From JACVRN01 sp036403815 (GTDB lineage: Bacteria; Acidobacteriota; Blastocatellia; Pyrinomonadales; Pyrinomonadaceae), in contig DASWQH010000010.1 of the NCBI GenBank assembly GCA_036403815.1, positions 1 to 64,000 of the forward strand: 64,000 nt of DNA. Reading direction: 5' to 3'. The translations under genes were made by a program, and so were the position numbers. The notes below the pieces were generated by a model. It saw only the letters and a program-made list of their open reading frames with translations. It searched no databases and was not told where the DNA came from. Below are positions 8,870 through 16,741 of this stretch, one piece after another. The number at the start of each line of letters is the position of its first letter. The stretch's first letter is position 1.

Positions 8870-9866
8870 AATCGAGACACACACAGAATCTCATGGCCGC
8901 CGCGCTCTTTTGTGCGCTGGCTTTCACTACGACCGTTGCTCGCGCCGCCGACCCGCTTCCCTCTTGGAATGACGGCGCGGCGAAGAAGGCCATCATCGAA
9001 TTCGTCTCGAAGGTGACAAAGAAAGGCTCGCCCGACTTCGTGCCGGAAGCCGAGCGCATCGCCACATTCGACAATGACGGCACACTCTGGGCCGAGCAGC
9101 CGATGTATTTCCAACTGCTCTTCGCGCTCGACCGCGTGAAGGCGCTTGCGCCGCAACATCCGGAATGGAAAACGACCGAGCCGTTTGCTTCGCTGCTCAA
9201 GGGTGACGTTAAGGGCGCGCTCGCGGGTGGCGAAGAAGGCAATGCTCGCAATCATGATGGCAACACACACGGGGATGTCTACCGAGGAGTTCGAGAAGAT
9301 TGTGAAGGACTGGCTCGCGACCGCGAAACATCCGAAGACCGGGCGGCTCTTAACTGAGATGGTTTATCAGCCGATGCTCGAATTGCTCGCCTACCTGCGC
9401 GTGCACGGCTTTAAGACCTTCATCGTTTCCGGCGGCGGCATCGAGTTCATGCGCGTCTTCTCCGAGCGGGTTTATGGCATCCCAACCGAACAGGTCATCG
9501 GCAGCAGCATCAAGACGAAATTCGACATGAGCGATGGCAAGCCCGCGCTCATGCGCCTGCCGGAGATCAACTTCATTGACGACGGCCCCGGCAAGGTCGT
9601 TGGCATCAACGAATACATTGGCCGCCGTCCGATAGCTGCGTTCGGCAATTCGGACGGCGACTTGCAAATGCTCCAATGGACTGCGGCAGGCAACGGCGCG
9701 CTTTTGCCTTTACGTCCATCACACCGACGCCGAGCGCGAATGGGCTTATGACCGCACGTCGCACATCGGCAAGCTCGATAAGGGACTGGACGAAGCGGCA
9801 CAACGCGGCTGGACAGTGGTGGACATGAAGAAGGATTGGAAAACCATTTTTCCATTCAAGAATTGA
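8866..9866 (+). pseudogene. Periplasmic HAD-family phosphatase, two frameshifts
   Basis: Three consecutive frames together make one HAD (phosphoserine-phosphatase-like) protein of about 330 residues. Frame one (8866 to about 9240) has a signal peptide ending TVARAADPLPSW and the nucleophile motif IATFDNDGTLWAEQP. Frame two (about 9240 to 9700) has MSTEEFEKIVKDWLATAKHP, FKTFIVSGGGIEFMR (motif II), and IAAFGNSDGDLQMLQW (motif IV). Frame three (9702 to 9866) has FCLYVHHTDAEREWAYDR and TVVDMKKDWKTIFPF. Each junction is consistent with a gained base or two lost bases. The active-site residues are intact in each piece, so recent decay or sequencing error are both possible. Overlaps the DUF502 stop. 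Confidence 0.75.
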
Positions 9867-9918
9867 GAACAAAGAAGAAACATACGGCAATCCCGGTCTG
9901 ATGATAAGGAGAAATGAA

Positions 9919-10692
9919 GTGAGAAACTCAACCAGGACAACAGTCTTTAAGACTTCGATTACGGCTTTCGCTCTGATGCTGTTAATGGCCGCCACTGCCT
10001 CTGCGCAAGGTGAGACTGCCAGCGTACAGAAGACCGCAAAGGACATCGGTGTCAGCAACGTCCCAGCCGATTCTATGACGACGATAGCCGCCACAGACTC
10101 ACTACCAAGAGTGTCACAACCAGCGCTCGCCGCGCCGGTCAAACGAACTGAGAGCGACGATTCAGCCCGTTCGCCTCTACCAGCCAACGGCGACCCAACG
10201 TGGCGTTTCGAGATCAGACCGTACATCTGGACAGCAGGCGTCTATGGCACCCTACGGGTCGGCAGCACAACGGCTCAAACCGGCAAAGGGTCGTCAAGTG
10301 TCCTGGGGATGCTTGACTTTGCCGCCGCGTCACAAGTGGAAGCCATCAACGGGCGCTGGCGAATCATGTTCGATAAGAACTATGTGAACCTGGGGACAAG
10401 TGGTACTGGCCCGGCGGGCAACGTGACGGTCGATGTCCAGCCAACGATGAACATCTTCGAGTTCGGTGGGTCTTATACGGCACTCGCGGTGAGAAACAAG
10501 AAGGTGACGGCCACCGAACCGCTGCCGCCGATCTTCAGGGCAGAGATACTTGGTGGGGCTTTGCACAAAAAGTCAAAAACGGCGCGAGATAAAGTAGTTG
10601 AAGATTTCCCAGCCGCTATTCATTGTGGTCTCACCCGACTTTTTGTGCAAAGCCACGAACGCTTCCCCTTAACTGTTACGGAGCAGGGATAA
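9919..10692 (+). pseudogene. Outer-membrane protein truncated by a MITE-like element
   Basis: Start chosen at GTG 9919, seven bases after AAGGAG. A signal peptide (ending TASAQGETA) and a low-complexity linker lead into WRFEIRPYIWTAGVYGTLRVG and FEFGGSYTALAVRN, the pattern of a bacterial outer-membrane barrel. After AEILGGA the frame runs into the 98-bp element at 10557 and ends in unrelated codons, just past the stop of the converging protease gene. The missing 3' part of the barrel is not found beyond the element, so the gene lost its end. The ABM, DUF502, HAD and OMP genes probably formed one operon-like group now decaying. Confidence 0.6.
10557..10654. mobile_element. 98-bp MITE-like element with 18-bp perfect terminal inverted repeats
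   Basis: Begins GGCTTTGCACAAAAAGTC (10557-10574) and ends with its exact reverse complement (10637-10654). The 62-base interior has no coding capacity of its own. No transposase is present and no clear target duplication is seen at the ends. A related but imperfect end (GACTTTTTGTGCA) occurs alone at 35762. It interrupts the outer-membrane protein gene. The parent IS family is not certain. Confidence 0.65.
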
Positions 10693-13600
10693 AAGCGAAG
10701 CGGAAGTTATACTCATCAGAGCGCAGGAAGTTATTAACCAACTCCCTGTAATCGTGATACTGCGGTGATGTAGATGTCGCCACCCGATTCCACCAGAAAT
10801 TAAATCCTCCAGTGTCCGGGTCACGTCTGAGGAATCCGAAGTACTGCATCACTATCCGCGCCCGATCATAAAACTTCGTCCCGTCTCCATTGATCTCTGG
10901 CGTCAGGATAAAGTCTTCCAGCGTGTGCGCCGGGTCGCGCGTCCCATTCTGTAAATTAGCGATTAGACTTGCCCGGCTCGCTGGCGTAATTCCTGCTTTC
11001 TGACACAACGCATCCACAAAGGCCGCAGCACTAGCCGCATCCCGCGCGTGCAAATGATCCGCCGTCAGATACTGCTCAAAAAGCGTCTTGAACTCCGGCT
11101 TATTCATAAAATCCAAGAGGTATGCATCCTTGCCTAATCTCTGCTCCGTGACTGTCTGAGGGCCGTTTAATCTGGCGACCTCTGGGACGAATTCCGCGTA
11201 GAGCGGGAATCTTCCCAACAGTGCGTCGTAGAGTTTATAGACGTAGAAGCCTCTTTCGCGGAACTCATCTGACTCGAAGAAGCGCTTGGCCGTGTCCACA
11301 CGGTCGCAGACTTCACCCGGCATGCAGTTCGGGGCATAACCGTACAACCTGTACAGCCAGAACTGATAACCGGCTGGCTCGGGGACGCGCCCGAGGTAGT
11401 CCACATACTGCTGGTTGATGAAGTATGAATTCGTGTTAATCGGGTTGGATGTCTGCGCGGGCGGATCATCATCCAGGATACTAACTGTTGCGGAGACAGG
11501 ATCGGCCAGCGTCACGCCTTGCGCATTACGCAGGTTGATACTGAAGGTCTGTGTTGGCTCGGCGTAAGAGTCGTTGATGATGGGAATCTGTGTCGTCTTG
11601 GTCTGCTCCCCAGGGGCGAAGCGCACCGTCCCAATGGCCGTGGCGTAGTCGCAACGGTCTGATGCTAAGAGTCCCTGATTGTTCTGACAGGGCGTAAGCC
11701 CCGCCTGGTCGCTTGTGTAGTAATCCACTGAAGCAGCGTTGGAAGTGTCGCCAAATCGTTGGACGGAGATGGTAATAATGCCTGCTGCGGCACCCTCGGA
11801 CTCACGATATGTTGACGCGCTTAACCTGACAGTATTCGGAGAGGGGGCCGATGAGTTGGCCTTCCATGATATGTTTTTCGGTGTTCTGGTTGTATAGATG
11901 TACTGTGGATTAGTTCCGTCCGCATTCATCACATAGAACTTATCTGACCGCACGAACATTATCATTGAGCCGTCGGGCGACCACGTCGGCAGACTATCGA
12001 ACGCGCCGGTCGTAATCCTGGTCAATCCGCTGCCGTCAGCGTTCATGACGTAAATCTCGCTTGTCGCCGTGGTCGGGACGCCGTAGTTTGCAAAGGCTAT
12101 CTTCTTACCATCAGGAGACCACCTCGCCGCAACTTTGCTTCCCGTAATGTTAGTGAGCTGTGTTCTGTTGCTGCCGTCAGTATTCATCACCCAGAGCTGC
12201 GAATTACCAAGGGCGTTGTCGTACAAAATCTTGGTGCCATCGGGCGAGAATCTAGCCTCATAGCCTAGATCACCACCGATTGTGACCTGATTACCATTGT
12301 CAACACTGATAATGCGCATCTGTCCGTCTGAGTTAGTGAGTACTTTAGAGCCATCCGGCGACCATGACGGATTGAAATCCGGAGAGGAGCTGTTAGTAAT
12401 CTGCTTCAGGTTACTTCCGTCCTCATTCATGATATGTAGATGGCCGTCCTTCGTGAACGCTATCTTCTTACCGTCAGGAGACCACTCCGGCATTATGCAA
12501 TAAGAGGATGGCACCCCGGTAAGCATAGATAGATTAGTGCCATCGGCATTCATCACGAAGATTTGATCGGGTAAGCCTCCTAAATTGGGTCCGGAGAACA
12601 CAACTCTGCCGCTCAGGCCGGGGATAGGCGTCGGCACAGGTGTGGGCGTAGGGGTTGGTTCAGGCGTCGGCGTGGGCGTCACGGGCGGCGGCGTAGGCGC
12701 GCGCAGGGCGAAGTTGACAGTCGCGGCGTTAGTTAGATCCTTAAAAGCATAAGGCGAAGTATGTGATGTAGCGACGTAGGCGTCTGGCCCATAGCCTCCG
12801 CTGATACCTACAACAGGGAGCACGCTCTGATTGCCGTCGCCATAGCGTATCACGACTCCGCCATTGTCTCGCCGCAGCTCTATCTCGAAATTGACCGGAT
12901 GTTCTCCACGCGTCTGGCCGCCGCCCAGAGGCGTGTCGTAAGTGACAGCCTGCCAGCGGAAGATGATGCGACCGGCATCCGGCTGAACGACGTAGACATC
13001 ATCGCCCGCACGCCTGTCTGTGCGCAGGTCATCCCAAAGCCCCGCCACCATTATGAACGCGTTGAGGCGAGCATCGGAGCTAATGGCATCATCCGGCTGA
13101 TTATTAATGTTCGGGGCGTAACCGAAATAGAGCGCACCGTTTGTGGAAACTGTAACGCTATTCTGGTAGCTATCTGTGCCGAAGAATCGAAAGCTGGAGG
13201 GGAGGGTATAAGTTTTGTATACGTCGTCACCGACAAGCCCTAGCGGAGTGCCGCCAGTAGAGAGTGCGCTCGGCGCAGATAGACCCATCATGTAAGGGTC
13301 AGCGGTGTTGAGGCCAAGCTGGTACGGAACGGAGATGAACGGCCCTGCGTTCCCTGCCTCGTCCAAAAAGCGTAATGCCAGGAAGCCGGACGAGTGACGC
13401 CAGGGAATAGTCACGGTCGCCACGCCGGAGGTGCCAGGTGTATTCGGCAGCACGGGTCCCGGTAGAGGTCTTGCCATGTCAAACTGCTCAGGAGTGTTTA
13501 TTTCCGTATCAGACAAGCGAAGCTCAATCCCGGTGGCCTTACCCGTATTGCCGTCATCGCCAGGCGTGTTGAACCAGATATTGATGCTGCGCTGATACCA

Positions 13601-15094
13601 TTGTGAGTCTACATGTGTCACGGTCGGGGCAGCGGGCGGCGTCGAATCCACAGACGCCGCGTTCAGCAGAGCGTTAGCCACGTTCAGCCGCCTTGCGGAA
13701 GAATAATCCTTGTAATAGGGGTCGTTGAAGTTAATCTCGCCGCTATACATCAAAGCGGCGCGAAGCCTTCGCACGCCTATGGAGGGAAACGCCGCGCAAA
13801 CAAGGGCAGCGGCACCGGAGACATGCGGGGCTGCCATAGAAGTTCCGCTGGCAACGCTGTAGGTGTTATTGGGGGTCGTGCTCAGGATTTCCACCCCGGG
13901 CGCGGCCATGTTTACGCTCCCCGCGCCGAAATTTGAAAAACTCGCTTTGTTGTCTCTACGGTCTGTTGCCGCCACAGAGATAAGGTTTGTGGCTATATAA
14001 CTGGAAGGATAAGCCGGGACGACATCATTATTACCCCCCTCGTTTCCGGCTGAGACTACAAACAGAATGCCTTTACCACCGAGGGCGCGAATTGCATCCA
14101 CTTCTGCCTGCGAGTAGCCGATGCCTCCGTAGCTGTTATTCAGAACGCGTATGTTAGCCCCTTTGGTTCCTCCGCTTGCGTCCCACAGTTCGCGCATCTT
14201 CCCGGCATAGTTATACGCGCTGATAGCCCCGGCAGAGCTTCCACCATCGGGCCCAAGGATTTTCAGGGACATCAGGCTGACCTGCCAGTTGACGCCTACT
14301 ACTCCGGTGCCGTTATTACCCGTAGCGCCTATGGTGCCAGCGACGTGCGTGCCGTGCGCGTCCGTTTCGTCCGTTGGATAGTTCCCGGTGCTATCGAATA
14401 CCGTGTTGTCGTTGTGATAGAAGTCCCAGCCGTTCACGTCGTCAACGAAACCGTTGCCGTCATCATCAACTCCGTTTGCGGCTATCTCTACGGGGTTCTG
14501 CCAGATGTTATCTTTCAGGTCTTGATGATTGATATCTATACCTTCATCAACAACTCCGACTACTACGTTGCGGTTACCCGTAGTCGTGTTCCATGCGAGT
14601 TCGGCGTCAATATCCGCGCCGACGAAGCCCGGATTACCATTGCCGTTTGGCTGGCCTGTATTCTTCAGCCCCCACATCTCCGGGAATCTAGGATCGTTGG
14701 GCAACTTATTAATTCGCCGCACGTAGTTCGGCTCGGCATACAGCACATCGGGACGGCTGTTGAGATCGGCAATCGCCTGCAAAGTATCTTCGGCAGCTAC
14801 ATGCGCAAGCCGCAAACCTTCAACCAGCTCCGCACCTTTAAACTCCGTCACCCTGATTTGAATCGAACGCCCCTCCGAACGCATGCTCATCGTCGAACGC
14901 TCTGCCGTTTTAGCTTGAGACTCATTACGGAAGCGCACAAGAATTTCGCCAGGGACAAAATTAAGCATCGGCCTCTTTTGAGCGTTGGCCGCTGTGTCCA
15001 GGGACTGGCGTTCGGTTTGCGAGGCGGCTGGAATCGAACAGACAAAGAGAAGCAGGATCAGGCACGCTGCAACAGATGATTGAGACTTATTCAT
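10676..15094 (-). CDS. Secreted multidomain subtilisin-like (S8) protease
   Basis: 1472 residues. Signal peptide about 1-27; a fervidolysin/inhibitor-like prodomain (FVPGEILVRFRNESQAK...VLYAEPNYVRRI); an S8 catalytic domain with Asp near 183 (VVDEGID), His near 248 (DAHGTHVAGTIG) and Ser near 415 (GTSMAAPHVSG). It also carries Ca-binding-like DDDGNGFVDDVNGWDF. The middle is beta-sandwich sequence, then a Pro-Thr linker (about 805-825) and five to six TolB/PD40 repeats (SPDGKKIAFT, MNADGSN). A Calx-beta domain (VDYYTSDQAG...RFAPGEQTKTTQIPI) precedes DUF4214 modules (FINQQYVDYLGRVPEPAGYQFW) at the C-terminus. Expected role: extracellular protein degradation with a carbohydrate- or surface-binding tail. 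All three catalytic residues are present. Confidence 0.92.
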   Translation of the reverse strand: MNKSQSSVAACLILLLFVCSIPAASQTERQSLDTAANAQKRPMLNFVPGEILVRFRNESQAKTAERSTMSMRSEGRSIQIRVTEFKGAELVEGLRLAHVAAEDTLQAIADLNSRPDVLYAEPNYVRRINKLPNDPRFPEMWGLKNTGQPNGNGNPGFVGADIDAELAWNTTTGNRNVVVGVVDEGIDINHQDLKDNIWQNPVEIAANGVDDDGNGFVDDVNGWDFYHNDNTVFDSTGNYPTDETDAHGTHVAGTIGATGNNGTGVVGVNWQVSLMSLKILGPDGGSSAGAISAYNYAGKMRELWDASGGTKGANIRVLNNSYGGIGYSQAEVDAIRALGGKGILFVVSAGNEGGNNDVVPAYPSSYIATNLISVAATDRRDNKASFSNFGAGSVNMAAPGVEILSTTPNNTYSVASGTSMAAPHVSGAAALVCAAFPSIGVRRLRAALMYSGEINFNDPYYKDYSSARRLNVANALLNAASVDSTPPAAPTVTHVDSQWYQRSINIWFNTPGDDGNTGKATGIELRLSDTEINTPEQFDMARPLPGPVLPNTPGTSGVATVTIPWRHSSGFLALRFLDEAGNAGPFISVPYQLGLNTADPYMMGLSAPSALSTGGTPLGLVGDDVYKTYTLPSSFRFFGTDSYQNSVTVSTNGALYFGYAPNINNQPDDAISSDARLNAFIMVAGLWDDLRTDRRAGDDVYVVQPDAGRIIFRWQAVTYDTPLGGGQTRGEHPVNFEIELRRDNGGVVIRYGDGNQSVLPVVGISGGYGPDAYVATSHTSPYAFKDLTNAATVNFALRAPTPPPVTPTPTPEPTPTPTPVPTPIPGLSGRVVFSGPNLGGLPDQIFVMNADGTNLSMLTGVPSSYCIMPEWSPDGKKIAFTKDGHLHIMNEDGSNLKQITNSSSPDFNPSWSPDGSKVLTNSDGQMRIISVDNGNQVTIGGDLGYEARFSPDGTKILYDNALGNSQLWVMNTDGSNRTQLTNITGSKVAARWSPDGKKIAFANYGVPTTATSEIYVMNADGSGLTRITTGAFDSLPTWSPDGSMIMFVRSDKFYVMNADGTNPQYIYTTRTPKNISWKANSSAPSPNTVRLSASTYRESEGAAAGIITISVQRFGDTSNAASVDYYTSDQAGLTPCQNNQGLLASDRCDYATAIGTVRFAPGEQTKTTQIPIINDSYAEPTQTFSINLRNAQGVTLADPVSATVSILDDDPPAQTSNPINTNSYFINQQYVDYLGRVPEPAGYQFWLYRLYGYAPNCMPGEVCDRVDTAKRFFESDEFRERGFYVYKLYDALLGRFPLYAEFVPEVARLNGPQTVTEQRLGKDAYLLDFMNKPEFKTLFEQYLTADHLHARDAASAAAFVDALCQKAGITPASRASLIANLQNGTRDPAHTLEDFILTPEINGDGTKFYDRARIVMQYFGFLRRDPDTGGFNFWWNRVATSTSPQYHDYRELVNNFLRSDEYNFRFAFIPAP

Positions 15095-15426
15095 GTGAGG
15101 AACTCGCTTACTTCCGGTATGAAGAGTTGTTTTGAGAGCAACTCCGCTAGAATCATAATAACGTATTTATAAGGTGCTATAACAGAGACCCGCCATTGGC
15201 GATAGCTAAGCGCTAAAATTTCTTCTGCGCAAACTTACGCAGAAAACAGCTTCTAGATATGCAATTTCACCCTATTAGATGTGAAGTTAAAGAAGACTTT
15301 ACCGCAACTACTTCGCTTCTGGGGGAGGAAAGCGAAATTGTAGATAATAAGGATTATTAAGCTATTGTCAAGCCATGAAACGGTGCAATTCAATGGCTTA
15401 TAATAGCCTGAGCTGTGCTCTTTACC
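15095..15426. other. Intergenic upstream of the protease gene
   Basis: AT-richer than its surroundings, with many stops in all frames. Probably the protease promoter region. No gene recognised. Confidence 0.35.
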
Positions 15427-15462
15427 AAAAAAAAGAACCCACCCGGCTTCGGCCTTGGGTTT
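15427..15462 (-). terminator. Rho-independent terminator on the minus strand
   Basis: Read on the minus strand, AACCCA and TGGGTT pair around GGC-CGAA-GCC, followed at once by TCTTTTTTTT. This is a good intrinsic terminator shape. It closes the short unit containing the 74-residue gene and the terminase-like remnant. Confidence 0.6.
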
Positions 15463-15475
15463 GCCGTGATTTCCA

Positions 15476-15619
15476 TTAGCTGAGATTGTAGGGGCTTTTC
15501 TGATTAACACCATCAGGCGCACAAGTCTGCACAGGCTTATCACGCGCACCAGACCACAGAGCAAGCGCAACCCCTAACACTAAATCATCATGCGGGCGCG
15601 CTCTGTTTAGTGCCCATTC
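15476..15619 (-). pseudogene. Possible remnant of a phage terminase-like C-terminus
   Basis: About 47 codons between two stops read EWALNRARPHDDLVLGVALALW and then SGARDKPVQTC to a TAA at 15476. The HDDLVLxxALAxW pattern is characteristic of the end of the nuclease domain of phage large terminases. There is no start codon with a ribosome site, and no other phage gene is nearby. A short motif only, so the identity is tentative. Confidence 0.3.
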
Positions 15620-15678
15620 TTAGACCAGCTTGCCCAAGTCGATGTGAAATATATCCCTTTAGCGCCGCATACACTCTA

Positions 15679-15903
15679 CTAATTCTCTTCGTTGCGTTGC
15701 CTGTACGCTACCACCGCCTCGATGGCTCCCTCGTGCATTCTCTCGGGGCGGACGTAGAGCCAGTGTTTCTCAAACTCTTCTTCTGTCATCGCTGGTTGGG
15801 TAATCCGTTCTCTCTCCTTTAACCACTGCTCTGCCCATTGCCGAAGTTCCATATCATTGTTGAGTGCTGTCCGTGCTGCGTGCATATTAATAGGCGTGCT
15901 CAT
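15679..15903 (-). CDS. Small hypothetical protein (74 aa)
   Basis: A charged soluble protein (MSTPINMHAARTALNNDMEL, then QWAEQWLKERERITQPAMTE). A strong GGGAGGA ribosome site lies 9 bases before the ATG. I do not recognise the family. It begins about 25 bases after an attC-like repeat, as a gene in an integron cassette would. Real gene likely from the start signal; function unknown. Confidence 0.55.
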   Translation of the reverse strand: MSTPINMHAARTALNNDMELRQWAEQWLKERERITQPAMTEEEFEKHWLYVRPERMHEGAIEAVVAYRQRNEEN

Positions 15904-15929
15904 TAAATATATTCCTCCCTTCAGAATTG

Positions 15930-15998
15930 TATCAGCATTCGAACTTGCGGATTAAAGCCGCGCTATTCGTGCTCCGGTTGAATGAGTTGTCAGGTTTC
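15930..15998 (-). repeat. attC-like repeat, copy 1
   Basis: Minus strand: CCTGACAACTCATTCAACCG, then GAGCACGAATAGCGCGGC, then a second half around ATCCGCAAGTTCGAATGC. The left half is close to the start of known attC sites (for example that of aadA). It lies 10 bases after the stop of the gene at 16008 and just before the 74-residue gene, the position expected for a cassette junction. Further copies are at 16518, 20480, 21327 and 27123. Confidence 0.45.
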
Positions 15999-16007
15999 AC
16001 CGCACGT

Positions 16008-16463
16008 TCATTTATCTTTCTTTACTTTGATACGGCGGACTATCACCTTGTCCGGCAGGATAGCAAGAGTGCCTTCGAGGAGGTCGCCTTTAACAACAAA
16101 CTCCCAAATACCGTGCCATTTGTTGCGCGTGAATTCGCTGGAGAGTGTTTGCTTTTGCGCGTTATAGACAAAATCGAAAACGCCCATCGTTTCAGGCTTG
16201 TTATTTACAATTTTATCCATCGTAATAGTTAAGGTATCTGATTTGCCGGAAGTTTTGGCTATACGGTAAATAACCTGCTCGTCGTGACAAGCTGGAAATT
16301 TCTCCTTATCCACGCAAACTGACTCGCCAGACCAATTACCAACGAGTTCCGAGATTTCGCTGCTCTGTTTTCCTTTGGTCTTCTTCCCTTGAGTAACCAC
16401 TGAATGTATGTTCAAGAGTCCGCACAAAAAGAAACACCAAAGTATCACACCGATTCGCTTCAT
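16008..16463 (-). CDS. Secreted hypothetical protein
   Basis: 151 residues from the internal ATG at 16463 (MKRIGVILWCFFLCGLLNIH), which opens with a clean signal peptide; a longer frame upstream runs through repeat sequence and is unlikely. The mature part has two Cys (ESVCVDKEKFPACHDEQ) that could form a disulfide, and a beta-rich pattern (GNWSGES, TLTITMDKIVNNKPETMGVFDF, GIWEFVVKGDLLEGTL) like lipocalin-style secreted proteins. It is flanked on both sides by attC-like sequence. Family not recognised. Confidence 0.6.
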   Translation of the reverse strand: MKRIGVILWCFFLCGLLNIHSVVTQGKKTKGKQSSEISELVGNWSGESVCVDKEKFPACHDEQVIYRIAKTSGKSDTLTITMDKIVNNKPETMGVFDFVYNAQKQTLSSEFTRNKWHGIWEFVVKGDLLEGTLAILPDKVIVRRIKVKKDK

Positions 16464-16517
16464 AGTTGTCCACCTGGTTTTTAGATTGGCCTCGATTATT
16501 TTAGCAATTACGTAGAA

Positions 16518-16575
16518 GCCAAACGCTCGAATAAACCGGATGGGAAGCATCTGACCAAGCCTTCAATCTCGCGAA
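16518..16575 (-). repeat. Partial attC-like repeat, copy 2
   Basis: Minus strand shows TTGGTCAGATGCTTCCC then CCGGTTTATTCGAGCGTTTG, matching the right half of classical attC sites (CCGGTTAATTCAAGCGTTAG). The part TTGGTCAGATGCTTCCC is also found, slightly changed, beside the copies at 27123 and 15930. No complete left half is visible. Confidence 0.35.
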
Positions 16576-16599
16576 TGACATGAGAGCTAATAACGTTGA

Positions 16600-16663
16600 A
16601 GTCGATGCCGCGAGATGCGCCGGTAATCAGCCAGACTCGATTGAAGTTTTGATTGAAAGACAT
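16600..16663 (-). pseudogene. N-terminal remnant of a short-chain dehydrogenase
   Basis: From the ATG at 16663 the frame reads MSFNQNFNRVWLITGASRGI, the first beta strand and the TGxxxGI nucleotide-binding motif of SDR proteins. Family resemblance then stops as the sequence enters the attC-like repeat. About 20 codons remain of a gene normally 240-300 codons long. Confidence 0.5.
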
Positions 16664-16741
16664 GTTCTTAAACACCCAGTCATAGTCGCACGGGTTCCGA
16701 CGTTCGGCGCAGCCTTCGCGGTGTTGACGCATCCCGCAAGA

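Noticed and set aside
8866..9866. HAD gene considered as a second selenoprotein or programmed frameshift
   Set aside because: The breaks are indels, not TGA codons, and lack a slippery sequence or hairpin that I can see.
15253..15570. 105-codon minus-strand frame over the terminator, considered as a transposase tail or IS605-type element
   Set aside because: Another frame gives the terminase-like motif instead, and the frame runs through the terminator. No transposase motif was found.
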